A stretch of DNA of 64,000 bases, from positions 1-64,000 of the forward strand of contig JAPPKD010000083.1 in NCBI GenBank assembly GCA_028820215.1, given 5' to 3'. Every line of letters begins with the position of its first letter. Position 1 is the first letter of the stretch. The notes beneath the pieces are model-generated. The model saw only the letters and a list, made by a program, of their open reading frames with translations. It was not told where the DNA came from and made no database searches. The translations under genes were made by a program, and so were the position numbers. The DNA comes from Spirochaetaceae bacterium (GTDB taxonomy: Bacteria; Spirochaetota; Spirochaetia; SZUA-6; Bin103). Positions 41,100 through 49,838 of this stretch are shown here, one piece after another.

Positions 41100-41255
41100 T
41101 GCGAGATCCTTGCAGATCACGGTGCGAGTGTCACCTGCCTCAACAGCGTGAATGGCACCCAATTTGCGCCCTCCATTCACGCCTTTCTTCCACATCGGAG
41201 TGAATCGACGGTCGTGCGGACACCTGGAGATTCCGAACCGCACGCCCGCTTCAGT

Positions 41256-42230
41256 TCAGTCGATGCGGAACAGGCGGCAGGCGTTGCCAGAGTAGATGTG
41301 CTGCAGGTCCCCGGCGGGAAGTCCGAGCTCCTCCAGCGCGTCGATCAGGAGCTGGATCTCCACCCACGGGTGGTCGCTGGCGAACACCAGGCGGTCGGCG
41401 CCGGTCAGCTCATACGCGACGCGCACCGCCGGCGGCCACGGCGATGCGGTATCGAGATGGACCCGGCGGTACAGCTCGGTCGGCGTCCGCGAGATACGGT
41501 CGACGCCGCGCTTCATCACCTCGGTCTGGTTGCGGATGCGGCCCCACAGGTAGGGGAGCACGCCGCCGCAGTGCGGCTGCACCACCTGCAGGCGGGGGTG
41601 GCGCTCCAGGACCCCGCCGAGCACCAGCCGCAGCGCTGCCAGGCTGTGGTCGACCATCAGGCCCACCATCGTCGTCATCGAGTGGTCGCTCGTCTCCGCG
41701 GCCCACGGAGGCACGCACGGGTGCAGGACCACCGGCACGCCGAGCTGCGCGATGCGGGCGTAGACCGGCTCCAGGGCGTCGCCGTCCACCGGCCCGGTGC
41801 CGACGTGCGAGTAGAGCATGACGCCCCGCATGTCCAGCTCTCCGGCGGCGCGGTCCAGCTCCGCGATCGCCGCGTCCGGCCTCTGCCACGGCAGGCAGGC
41901 CAGCCCCACCAGGCGCTGCCGGTGGCGGGCGCACGCTTCGGCCAGCTCGTCGTTGCAGACGCGCGCGGCTTCCACGGCCAGCTCCGGTTCCAGCAGCTCC
42001 GGGCCGGGCATGTTCACGCTCACCACGCTGACGTCGATGCCCGCGGCGTCCATGTCGCGCAGCTTGCGAGCCACGCTGTAGTCCTCCAGGTCGAGCCGGA
42101 ACGACTGCAGGTCGCCGTACGCGACGGTGTAGTTCCCGGCCCCGCCCGTGGTCGTGGGCGATCCGGGGTTGCGCGTCAGCGCCTCGGCATAGCCGGCGGG
42201 AAACAGGTGGCTCTGGCAGTCGACCTTCAT
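41256..42230 (-). CDS. Amidohydrolase family protein (ACMSD-like), 324 aa
   Basis: A metal-dependent TIM-barrel hydrolase/decarboxylase of the amidohydrolase-2 group. The N-terminal metal motif, usually HxH, reads VDCQSHLFP, so the first His is Gln. Later elements fit the family: MRGVMLYSHVGTGPVDG, VPVVLHPC, LQVVQPHCGGVLPYLWGR and the catalytic Asp in LVFASDHPWVE. Relatives decarboxylate or hydrolyse aromatic and sugar-acid compounds. ATG at 42230. It follows the glycosidase-like gene at 42292 by 61 nt and is the last gene of the ABC-importer operon. Confidence 0.82.
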   Translation of the reverse strand: MKVDCQSHLFPAGYAEALTRNPGSPTTTGGAGNYTVAYGDLQSFRLDLEDYSVARKLRDMDAAGIDVSVVSVNMPGPELLEPELAVEAARVCNDELAEACARHRQRLVGLACLPWQRPDAAIAELDRAAGELDMRGVMLYSHVGTGPVDGDALEPVYARIAQLGVPVVLHPCVPPWAAETSDHSMTTMVGLMVDHSLAALRLVLGGVLERHPRLQVVQPHCGGVLPYLWGRIRNQTEVMKRGVDRISRTPTELYRRVHLDTASPWPPAVRVAYELTGADRLVFASDHPWVEIQLLIDALEELGLPAGDLQHIYSGNACRLFRID

Positions 42231-42291
42231 GGCGGGCGCAGCCTGCGGTCCGGGCGGGCGCGCGTCAACGTGGCACGCCGTCGGTCTGTGC

Positions 42292-43854
42292 CTACGCGAA
42301 GCGGAACGAGTAGAGGCTCGTGTGGCGGCTGAAGAAGCGCAGCTTCGCGCCGCCGGCAAGCACCTCCGCCGGCAGCTCCGTCCGTCCCGACCAGGAGAGC
42401 ACGTGGGCGGTCTCATCGCCCCTGAACGTGTCGCACTCGTCGCGGCCGAAGCCGGGCACCACGTCGTCCTCGGCATCCGTCAGCTCCGCCTCCAGGTACC
42501 CGTTCGCGGCGCTCACGGCGTTGACCACCACCCTGGTTCCCTGGCTCACGAACGGCCGCGTCACCATGACACCGTCGCGAACGGTCGAGTCGATCGAGAC
42601 GAACCCCTCCGGGCGCAGGGTCGCCAGGCCGAGCGCGGTTTCGCCGCCGGCGAACCCGGCCTTAGCCTCGGGCACGTCCAGCCCCTCGATCTCGCCGTGC
42701 GTCCACCAGTCGTGGTGCACGTTGGCGCCGCCGTAGTAGATGCGTATCTCGTCGTCCAGGAACAGGGGCGTGTTGCAGATCTCGACCATGTAGCAGTCCC
42801 AGTTGCCCTCCGGGCTCCGCTCCAGAAACGGCGAGCCGCGGCTCACGTGGTTCCAGCGGTAGCCGTCGCGGCTGTAGACCAGGCGCACGTCCTTGGTGTT
42901 GTGCGTGCGCTGGAACACGTCCAGGAAGCCGACCCACAGCTCGCCCATGCGGAACCGGGTGAGGCCGTAGAACTCGTCGTCCAGGTTGTCGTCGAGGTCG
43001 TCCGGAACGATGGTCTGGTCCAGCGCGGGCCAACTGAGGATGTCCCTGCTGTTGGTGCTGAAGACCCGGCGCTTGGTCATCCCGAAGCCGTCGCCGGGAT
43101 AGTAGGGGTCGCCCCACCCGCCGCCGGCCGGCAGCTTGGGGTTGCCCTCGCGGGTGCACATGGCGGTGGAGCGGGTGTCCAGGTAGTACTGGCCGGTCAC
43201 CGTGTCCGGGTACAGGATGATCACGTCCCCCAGTGCGCGATCGCCGATGTGGCCGAAGCTGACCGGCCGGTCGTAGGCCTGCCACGAGCGGCCGTCCGCC
43301 GAGTACACGGCGCGAATGCTGGAGTCGTCGATGTTGTTCATCTCGTGCCAGAAGATGCTCTTGTAGCGCTGCGCCGGATCGGATTCGAGCGGGTCGTCGA
43401 TGATCGTGAAGGCATGCACCTTGCCGAACGTCTCGTCGCCAAGGCAGATGTTGGTCCTGCGGCCGTCCACCGTCCGGTAGTCGAGCTCCGGCTTGGTCCA
43501 GCTCACGCCGTCCTCGGACTCCGCGTACAGCATGCGGTGGCGGCTGGAGTCGTGAACGCGCGAATCGATCGGGCCGAGCGTTTCCCGCCGCGCCTTCAGC
43601 GCGCGCTGGTAGTCGAGCCCGGTGTCCTCGTACCAGCACTTGTAGCGCCCTTCGCGAGCGTCGTGGCGCACGTTCCAGCAGTTGGTGCGGAAGTGCGGGG
43701 TGATCTCCCACGGCTTGTCCTTGCGGATCAGCGGGTTGGCCGGGTGGCGCCGGGGCCGGTGCATGGTCCGGGTCACGAAGTTGACCATCTCGATCATGTG
43801 GTTGTCGAAGAAGTACTGCGGCTGTCGGCCGATGTTGATCGGTGAGCGGGTCAT
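42292..43854 (-). CDS. Glycosidase-like protein of a local five-member family, 520 aa
   Basis: Propeller-type protein resembling GH43/GH32-like enzymes. Shared with the tandem genes at 49839 and 51423: HPANPLIRKDKPWE, (Y)KCWYED, NLDDEFYGL, IRIYYGGANVHHDWW and a C-terminal module GYLEAELTDAEDDVVPGFGR with LRFFSRHTSLYSFRFA. No signal peptide. A strong ribosome binding site (AAAGGAGG) precedes the ATG at 43854. It stands 26 nt after the second permease gene of the ABC importer, so it probably acts on what that importer brings in. Catalytic residues cannot be fixed without a structural model. Confidence 0.78.
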   Translation of the reverse strand: MTRSPINIGRQPQYFFDNHMIEMVNFVTRTMHRPRRHPANPLIRKDKPWEITPHFRTNCWNVRHDAREGRYKCWYEDTGLDYQRALKARRETLGPIDSRVHDSSRHRMLYAESEDGVSWTKPELDYRTVDGRRTNICLGDETFGKVHAFTIIDDPLESDPAQRYKSIFWHEMNNIDDSSIRAVYSADGRSWQAYDRPVSFGHIGDRALGDVIILYPDTVTGQYYLDTRSTAMCTREGNPKLPAGGGWGDPYYPGDGFGMTKRRVFSTNSRDILSWPALDQTIVPDDLDDNLDDEFYGLTRFRMGELWVGFLDVFQRTHNTKDVRLVYSRDGYRWNHVSRGSPFLERSPEGNWDCYMVEICNTPLFLDDEIRIYYGGANVHHDWWTHGEIEGLDVPEAKAGFAGGETALGLATLRPEGFVSIDSTVRDGVMVTRPFVSQGTRVVVNAVSAANGYLEAELTDAEDDVVPGFGRDECDTFRGDETAHVLSWSGRTELPAEVLAGGAKLRFFSRHTSLYSFRFA

Positions 43855-43880
43855 TCGGGGCCTCCTTTACTTGGCTCCTT

Positions 43881-45023
43881 TTACTTGTAGGGATCGGCCG
43901 CGTCACGCAGGCCGTCGCCGAGGGCGTTGAACGCCAGCACGCTGACGATTACGAATGCTGCAGGAATCAGCAACCAGGGAAACAGCGCTACCGCGGACAC
44001 GTTCTGGGCGTCCTGCAGCAGCGTACCCCAGCTCACGGCGGGCGGCCGCAAACCGAGGCCCAGGAAGCTCAGCGCGGTCTCGCCCAGGATCATGAAGGGG
44101 ATCGAGAGGGTCAGATGCACGATCAGGTAGCTCATGAACGCGGGCAACAGGTGCCGGGCAATAATCCCCGCGTCGCCGGTTCCCGCGATCCGTGCCGCCA
44201 TGACGAAGTCCTCCTCGCGCAGCTCCAGGAGCTTGCCCCGCACGACGCGGGCTAGGCCGCACCAGCCGCGGATCGCAAGGATGATGGTGATGAAGAAATA
44301 GACCTGCACGACGCTCCACTCGCGGGGCAGCGACGCGGCCAGCGCCATCCACAGCGGTATGGTCGGTATGGAGAGCAGGAACTCGATGATCCGCTGGATG
44401 ATCATGTCCGGCGCGCGGCCGAAGTACCCGGAAATCCCGCCCAGGATCGTGCCCAGGACGAAGCTCAGGATCACCCCCACCAGCCCCACGGACAGAGAGA
44501 CGCGCGCGGCGTGGATGTTCCGCGAGAACAGGTCGCGGCCGAGCGCATCGGTCCCGAACAGGAACAGGACGCCCGGCTCGTCGACGCCGAACAGGTGCAG
44601 GTCGGTGTCGAACAGGCCCCAGAACTTGTACCGGTCGCCGCGGGCGAGCAACCGCAGCGGATAGCGCTGCGAGGTATCGGCGACGATCTCGCGCCGGAAG
44701 GTCTCCCGATTCAGCACGGACGTGAGCCCGTACACGAACGGCCGCAGGTGAAAGCGGCCGTCCGCATCGATGAATCGCGGTCCCTGGGGTGCCGTGTTGA
44801 TGAAGTCGCGGAAGCGGTGGTGGGCGTCGTACGGCGCGAGGAATCCGGCGAAGATCGCCGTCAGATAGAACAGCGCCAGCACCGCGCCTCCCCCCAGCGC
44901 CAGCCTGTGCCTGCGGAACTTGCGCCCCATGAGCCGCCACTGCGAGGCAAGGTGATACGCCTCGGTGCGGTCGCCCGGCAGGGCGCGTTCACTCTTCGAG
45001 TGAGGTTCGCTTCGCTCACTCAT
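43881..45023 (-). CDS. ABC transporter permease (DppC/OppC family), 380 aa
   Basis: Second permease of a peptide/oligosaccharide-type importer. TM1 is near 40-62 (LALGGGAVLALFYLTAIFAG); a long extracytoplasmic loop follows (to about 155), then FLFGTDALGRDLFSRNIHAA, the standard entry to the conserved core. The EAA-type cytoplasmic loop is REEDFVMAARIAGTGDAGII, and the C-terminus FVIVSVLAFNALGDGLRDAA is typical. Length exceeds the family norm (~300) because of the loop, a pattern known from importers of larger glycans or peptides. Seven nt separate it from the first permease gene. ATPase genes are not present here, so the importer needs shared ATPases from elsewhere. Confidence 0.9.
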   Translation of the reverse strand: MSERSEPHSKSERALPGDRTEAYHLASQWRLMGRKFRRHRLALGGGAVLALFYLTAIFAGFLAPYDAHHRFRDFINTAPQGPRFIDADGRFHLRPFVYGLTSVLNRETFRREIVADTSQRYPLRLLARGDRYKFWGLFDTDLHLFGVDEPGVLFLFGTDALGRDLFSRNIHAARVSLSVGLVGVILSFVLGTILGGISGYFGRAPDMIIQRIIEFLLSIPTIPLWMALAASLPREWSVVQVYFFITIILAIRGWCGLARVVRGKLLELREEDFVMAARIAGTGDAGIIARHLLPAFMSYLIVHLTLSIPFMILGETALSFLGLGLRPPAVSWGTLLQDAQNVSAVALFPWLLIPAAFVIVSVLAFNALGDGLRDAADPYK

Positions 45024-45030
45024 GGTGCGC

Positions 45031-46017
45031 TCAGCCGGCCATCCTGATCCGCGGATCGACCGCGACCAGCAGGATGTCCGAGAGGAAGGTGCCGACGAGC
45101 GTGAGCAGCGCCGTGACCATCACCAGCGAGCCGGCAAGGAACATGTCCTGCGCTACCAGTGCGGCCAGCAGCAGCGGGCCGATGGTCGGCAGGCTGAGGA
45201 CGATCGCCGTGATCACCTGGCCGGAGAAGATCTCCGGCAGGACCCAGCCGACCGTGCTGATGACCGGATTGAGGGCGACCCGCACCGGGTACCGGAACAG
45301 CAGCCGCGACTCGGTCAGGCCCTTGGCGCGCGCGGTGATGACGTACTGCCGGGACAGCTCGTCCAGGAGCGAGCTGCGCAGGACGCGAATGAGCTGCGCC
45401 GTGCCGGCCGTGCCGATGACGACGATCGGCACCGGCAGGTGCCCGAGCATGTCGAGCAGCTTCGCGGCCGACCACGGCTGGTCGATGTACTCGATCGAGA
45501 ACAGGCCGCCGATGCTGAAGCCGAGATAGCGGTTGGCCAGGAACATCAGGATCAGCGCCAGCAGGAAGTTCGGGGTGGCCAGGCCGACGAAGCCGAGCGT
45601 CGTCACGGCGTAGTCGGTCAGCGAGTACTGGTGGGTGGCCGAGTACACGCCGATCGGAATCGCCACCGCGTAGGTGAACAGCAGCGTGACGACGGCGATG
45701 ATGACGGCATAGGGAAGCCGGTCCGCCAGCAGCCTGGACACCGGCTGCCGCCACTGCAGCGACATCCCCAGGTCGCCGCTCGCGATGCGGCCCAGCCAGC
45801 GCAGGTACTGCCGGTACATCGGCAGGTCCAGGCCGTAGATCCGCCGCAACTGCTCGGTCTGTTCCTGGTCGTAGAACACGCCCTGTGCTTCCAGCCGGGT
45901 CACGTAGTGGGTGAGGAAGTCTCCGGGCGGGAGCTGAATGATGACGAACACCGCGACGGTGAGCATCGCCAGCAGCAGGAGCATGAACAGGAAACGCCGA
46001 GCGATGTACGAGCCCAT
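45031..46017 (-). CDS. ABC transporter permease (DppB/OppB family), 328 aa
   Basis: First permease of the importer. The N-terminal helix SYIARRFLFMLLLLAMLTVAVFV and PPGDF motif, FVGLATPNFLLALILMF in the core, and the EAA loop YVITARAKGLTESRLLFRY are characteristic. About six transmembrane helices; normal length. ATG at 46017. It lies 76 nt after the binding-protein gene, with a strong GC-rich hairpin in the gap, and 7 nt before the second permease gene. Confidence 0.92.
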   Translation of the reverse strand: MGSYIARRFLFMLLLLAMLTVAVFVIIQLPPGDFLTHYVTRLEAQGVFYDQEQTEQLRRIYGLDLPMYRQYLRWLGRIASGDLGMSLQWRQPVSRLLADRLPYAVIIAVVTLLFTYAVAIPIGVYSATHQYSLTDYAVTTLGFVGLATPNFLLALILMFLANRYLGFSIGGLFSIEYIDQPWSAAKLLDMLGHLPVPIVVIGTAGTAQLIRVLRSSLLDELSRQYVITARAKGLTESRLLFRYPVRVALNPVISTVGWVLPEIFSGQVITAIVLSLPTIGPLLLAALVAQDMFLAGSLVMVTALLTLVGTFLSDILLVAVDPRIRMAG

Positions 46018-46038
46018 CGAGCCTCCGGTTGCAGACGA

Positions 46039-46067
46039 CGGAGCCCCGCCGCTCGGGCGGGGCTCCG
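46039..46067. terminator. Strong intercistronic hairpin between binding protein and permease genes
   Basis: CGGAGCCCCGCC, loop GCTCG, GGCGGGGCTCCG: a perfect 12 bp GC-rich stem. No U-run follows on the minus strand, so partial termination or mRNA stabilisation of the upstream binding-protein message is more likely than full termination. Such hairpins commonly let the binding protein be made in excess over the permeases. Confidence 0.65.
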
Positions 46068-46092
46068 CACGTACTCTATCGAGCGGTGTGCG

Positions 46093-48090
46093 CTAGTTGT
46101 TCCAGTACCACTCCTGCGGCCGCTGCTGGTTGCCGAAGCCGTAGGCCAGCACCCCGGAGTTGCTCCAGAACCTGTCGGCGATGTTGACCAGGTCGTTGCT
46201 GATCAGCACCGGGCTGGCGACCATGCCGACCGTGCCGATGGACAGCAGGTCGCTGGCGTTGCGGTCGAACACCTTGGTCAGCTCGCGGTCGAGCGTCGCC
46301 TGGTCCATCGTCGACGACGAGTTGATGATGTCGTTGTACTCCTTCACCCAGTCCGGCGGCTCCTCGCCCTTCTCACCATCGGAAACCAGCCAGTCGTGCC
46401 ACAGGGGCGCCCACCACTGGGGCCGCCGCCACAGCGCCCGGTAGAGGATCTGCATCACCGGCAGACCGTGGTTGTCCGGGCGGATCGCGATCTGGCTGTC
46501 GTTGGCGTAGATGGTCTCGTAAAAGGCGTTCTTGGTGGTCATGTTGAGATCGGCGCGCACCCCGATCTCCTTCCAGTGCGCGACCACCAGCTCGACGATC
46601 GGCGCGCTCTGCATCTCGCCCGGGGTGACCACCTCGACGGCCAGCACCTCGCCGTCCGGCCGCAGCCGCCACTGGCGATCGCCGTTCCATCCCAAGCCCA
46701 TCTCGTCCAGGAGCCGGTTCGCCTCGTCGAGGTCGCGGGTCGCGTACGCGGTGGCCCACTCTTCCTTGTAATAGGACACCGGCGGCGCCACCGTGTTCTG
46801 CCGCGGCACGGCTTCGCCGAAGTAGATCGTGTCGTTGATGTCGTCGCGGTCTATGGCCAGCGACAGGGCCCTGCGGAAGCGAACGTCCGACAGGATCTCG
46901 GCCAGCACCGGATCGGCGCGGTAGGTCAGGTTGGTCCAGATGGTCGCCTCGGCCGCGTTCGCGCCGGCGGCCAGGCGGACCTGGTATGCGCCCTTCCCCT
47001 GCTCCTCCAGCAGCAGCGGGTAGTGCTCGAGGGTCAGCTCTCCGTTGTCCCAGTCCACGTCGCCGGCGATGATCTTGAGCTTCACCGTCTCCGGATCCTG
47101 CAGCACCGTCGTGATCACGGAGTCGATGTAGGGGAGTTGATTGCCCGCGGTATCGATGTGGTGGTAGTAGGGATTGCGCTCCCATACCACGGCGCCGGTC
47201 GGCGAGTCCTTGTACCGCCACGGGCCGGTCGACGCGATCTCGAGGTTGAGATCGTGCGGGAACTGCTGGCTGGGCCGCCAGGGGTCCCTGATCAGGCCGC
47301 TGACCAGCAGGGCCCAACTGTCGAACCCGTGCTCCTTGGCCAGCTCGTTCGCGTCCTCGTTGTAGTCGATGTGGTACTTCTTGATGGTCTCCCGGTCGAT
47401 CAGCCCGGCGCGCCGGGTTCCGTAGAGGGAGAGGTGCACGTTCCAGAACGGCGCGGCGAAGCGGAACTGGACCGTATGGTCGTCGATCTTGTGCACGGTC
47501 ATGGGCTCGCCCGCCACGGTGAAGTTCCCCATGAACTTCTCGATGTCGTCGTTCTGGGCGATGTCCTCCCACCAGAACAGCCAGTCGTCGGCGGTGTTCT
47601 CGACGCCATTGGAGAGCTTCAGGCCCTCTCGCAACGTGAGGGTCAGCGCCATTCCGTCGCTGGCGTACTGGAAGTCCTGCACGACCCAGGGCTGCAGGTC
47701 GGTGGTACCGCGGTTCCACTCGATGGCGCCGTGATGGACGATCGCGCCGAGCGGTCCGCCCTCGGTGTCGCTCTTGATGAGCCGCAACGGCCGGTCGCTG
47801 TACGTGCCGATCGAGTGGTACGGCTTCTGCACGAGAGGCTCGGCGGGCAGCCTCTGCTCGACGGGCGGCAGGTCTCCGGCGGCCACCATCGCGCCCAGCA
47901 TCGGCGACTCGTTGAACGACGTGATGCTGTTTCCCGTCTCGCTCTGGTACGCCGAAAGCGTCGCCCATTCCTGCGAATCACCGAGCGTCGGAGCGACATC
48001 CATCGTCGGCATCTGGGCGAAACCGCTCGGGACGATGAGCACGGTCAGTGCGACCACCGATCCGAGCACGCGAAGCGTTCGTCGAAGCAT
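46093..48090 (-). CDS. ABC transporter substrate-binding protein (family 5, peptide/oligosaccharide type), 665 aa
   Basis: A periplasmic binding protein of the SBP-5 (DppA/OppA) class. The signal peptide is LRVLGSVVALTVLIVPSGFA with cleavage before Q. Typical SBP-5 features follow: LTLTLREGLKLSNGVENTAD, NPYYHHIDTAGNQLPYID and VRFRRALSLAIDRDDINDTI. At about 640 mature residues it belongs to the long subclass usually fused to glycan or large peptide uptake. Ribosome binding site GGAGG lies ahead of the ATG at 48090; much longer open frames upstream are antisense to the M81 gene. First gene of the importer operon, divergent from M81, with a 20 bp imperfect inverted repeat between. Confidence 0.9.
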   Translation of the reverse strand: MLRRTLRVLGSVVALTVLIVPSGFAQMPTMDVAPTLGDSQEWATLSAYQSETGNSITSFNESPMLGAMVAAGDLPPVEQRLPAEPLVQKPYHSIGTYSDRPLRLIKSDTEGGPLGAIVHHGAIEWNRGTTDLQPWVVQDFQYASDGMALTLTLREGLKLSNGVENTADDWLFWWEDIAQNDDIEKFMGNFTVAGEPMTVHKIDDHTVQFRFAAPFWNVHLSLYGTRRAGLIDRETIKKYHIDYNEDANELAKEHGFDSWALLVSGLIRDPWRPSQQFPHDLNLEIASTGPWRYKDSPTGAVVWERNPYYHHIDTAGNQLPYIDSVITTVLQDPETVKLKIIAGDVDWDNGELTLEHYPLLLEEQGKGAYQVRLAAGANAAEATIWTNLTYRADPVLAEILSDVRFRRALSLAIDRDDINDTIYFGEAVPRQNTVAPPVSYYKEEWATAYATRDLDEANRLLDEMGLGWNGDRQWRLRPDGEVLAVEVVTPGEMQSAPIVELVVAHWKEIGVRADLNMTTKNAFYETIYANDSQIAIRPDNHGLPVMQILYRALWRRPQWWAPLWHDWLVSDGEKGEEPPDWVKEYNDIINSSSTMDQATLDRELTKVFDRNASDLLSIGTVGMVASPVLISNDLVNIADRFWSNSGVLAYGFGNQQRPQEWYWNN

Positions 48091-48202
48091 CTCTGCCTCC
48101 TTGCGCCACATGGCGTCTTGACCGGCCAGCCTGCTCCCGTCCCGGAACGGTGTCAAGCGAAAACCGGCTACACGGCTCGTTCGCCCTATCGGTACCGGCG
48201 TG

Positions 48203-48254
48203 CTATGAGTGTGTCGGACATGGCGCGTGAGCGGCATATCCGACACACTGATAG
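48203..48254. promoter_or_regulatory. 20 bp imperfect inverted repeat in the divergent promoter region
   Basis: CTATGAGTGTGTCGGACATG, a 12 nt spacer, and CATATCCGACACACTGATAG are inverted copies with two mismatches. The element lies 113 nt before the importer's binding-protein gene and 68 nt before the M81 gene, so a single regulator could control both directions. No regulator gene is nearby. A transcript hairpin is possible but no U-run follows. Confidence 0.6.
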
Positions 48255-48321
48255 CGGACGGTGGGGATGGGCCAGGAGCGGAGCCGCAGGCGACGGTCTT
48301 GGGGCGATACCGGACGGCCAA

Positions 48322-49824
48322 GTGAGTGATCACAGGTTCCGAGTCGGCGTCGGCGGGATGATCCAGGAGTCGCACTCCTTCTCGCCGGCCAGCTCGTCCC
48401 TGGAACGGTTCCGCTCCGGGCTCTACCTGCGCGGGCGCGAAGTCTTCGACACGCTCGGAAGCTGCCGGCACGAGGTGGCGGGCGCCTTGGGCGAGCTGCG
48501 CGAGGCGGCTGTGCCGCTGTTCTTCGCCTTCGCGGCCTCCTCGGGCCGGCCGCTGGACGATCCCACCTACGGCTGTCTGCAGGCGGAGTTGCTCGACGCC
48601 ATCCGCGAAGCGGGCCAACTCGACGGCCTCCTGCTGGTCACGCACGGCGCAATGGTGACCGAGGCTGACGACGACGGCACCGGCCGCCTGTACGCGGCGG
48701 TCCGCGAGCTGGTCGGCCCGGACCTGCCGGTCGTGGCCACGATCGACTGCCACGCCAACGTCACCCGGCGCATGGTCGACCTGACCGACGCAATGGTCTT
48801 CTACCACACGCAGCCGCACGTCGATCACGTCGAGACCGGCGCCCTCGGCGCGCGCATCCTCACCGGGATCCTGGACGGCGGGCCGCGGCCGGCGAAGGCG
48901 TTCCGCTCCCTGCCGATGGTGCTGCCGGGCGAGAACGGCAACACCACCGGCGGGGCGTTCGAGCCGGTGATGCGCGAGGTGGTCGCCGCCGAGGAGCGGC
49001 CCGGCGTCCTGTCGGCCGGGGCGTGCGCGGTGCAGCCGTGGATGGACTTGGCCGAGTACGGCTGCACGGTGATCGTCTACGCTGACGAACAGCCGGTCGC
49101 GGACCGCGAGGCGGACCGGTTGGCCGGGATCTTCTGGGACGCGCGGCACGAGTTCATCCCGGACCTGACCGCCATCGACGCCGCGATCGAACGGGCTGCC
49201 GCTCCCGGCGAAGGGATGTACGTCTTTGGCGACAGCGCGGACGCGCCCGGCTCGGGCGCCACCGGCGACAGCACGGCGCTGCTGCGGGCGCTGCTCGACG
49301 CCGGCTTCCGGCGGACGGCGCTCCTCAACATCGTCGACGCGGCGGCCGTCGATGCCGCCGAAGCGGCCGGCGTCGGCGCGGAAGTCAGCCTGCCGATCGG
49401 CGCCTCCCTCGACCGGACCTTCTACCAGCCGGTGCCGATCACGGCACGGGTCGCCGGGCTCGCCCCCGGCCGCTTCCGGCACGAGACCGCGGCCAACACC
49501 GGGTTCCCGTTCGACGTGGGCGGCGTCGCCGTGCTGGAGGTGGGGCCAATCTCCATCATGGCGATGCGGCGCGCCGTGGTGCAGTGGGACCCGGAGATGT
49601 ACCGCTGCGCGGGCCTGGAGCCCACCGAGTTCCGGGTCGTGCAGGTGAAGTCGCCCGGCGGCTTCCGCAACGCCTACGGGCCGCTGGCCTCCGGGATCTT
49701 CATCGTCGACCTGCCCGGCCTGTGCAGCCCGGACTTCTCGCTGTTTCCGTGGAAGCGGGTACGCCGGCCGATCTTTCCCCTCGACGACATCCGCGAGCCC
49801 GAGCCCTGGCGCGCGGCCGGCTGA
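48322..49824 (+). CDS. M81 family metallopeptidase (MlrC-like), 500 aa
   Basis: The MlrC (microcystinase C)-type fold: N-terminal domain with GGMIQESHSFSP, VTHGAMVTE, ATIDCHANVTRRMVD and YHTQPHVDHVETG, providing metal-binding Asp and His residues; C-terminal domain with DSADAPGSGATGDSTALLRA and FPFDVGGVAVL. Relatives open linear peptides or other amide bonds. The start is GTG at 48322, directly before the conserved HRFRVGVGGM; the frame is open for kilobases upstream only as an antisense shadow. Fourteen nt separate it from the first of two tandem glycosidase-like genes. Cytoplasmic, as no signal is seen. Confidence 0.85.
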   Translation: MSDHRFRVGVGGMIQESHSFSPASSSLERFRSGLYLRGREVFDTLGSCRHEVAGALGELREAAVPLFFAFAASSGRPLDDPTYGCLQAELLDAIREAGQLDGLLLVTHGAMVTEADDDGTGRLYAAVRELVGPDLPVVATIDCHANVTRRMVDLTDAMVFYHTQPHVDHVETGALGARILTGILDGGPRPAKAFRSLPMVLPGENGNTTGGAFEPVMREVVAAEERPGVLSAGACAVQPWMDLAEYGCTVIVYADEQPVADREADRLAGIFWDARHEFIPDLTAIDAAIERAAAPGEGMYVFGDSADAPGSGATGDSTALLRALLDAGFRRTALLNIVDAAAVDAAEAAGVGAEVSLPIGASLDRTFYQPVPITARVAGLAPGRFRHETAANTGFPFDVGGVAVLEVGPISIMAMRRAVVQWDPEMYRCAGLEPTEFRVVQVKSPGGFRNAYGPLASGIFIVDLPGLCSPDFSLFPWKRVRRPIFPLDDIREPEPWRAAG

Positions 49825-49838
49825 GCGTACCGTCCCGC

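Noticed and set aside
45022..49824. A continuous 1600-codon plus-strand frame across the ABC-importer genes into the M81 gene
   Set aside because: Only the last ~500 codons match a family (M81). The rest is antisense to the well-supported binding-protein and permease genes; GC-rich third positions remove stops from that frame.
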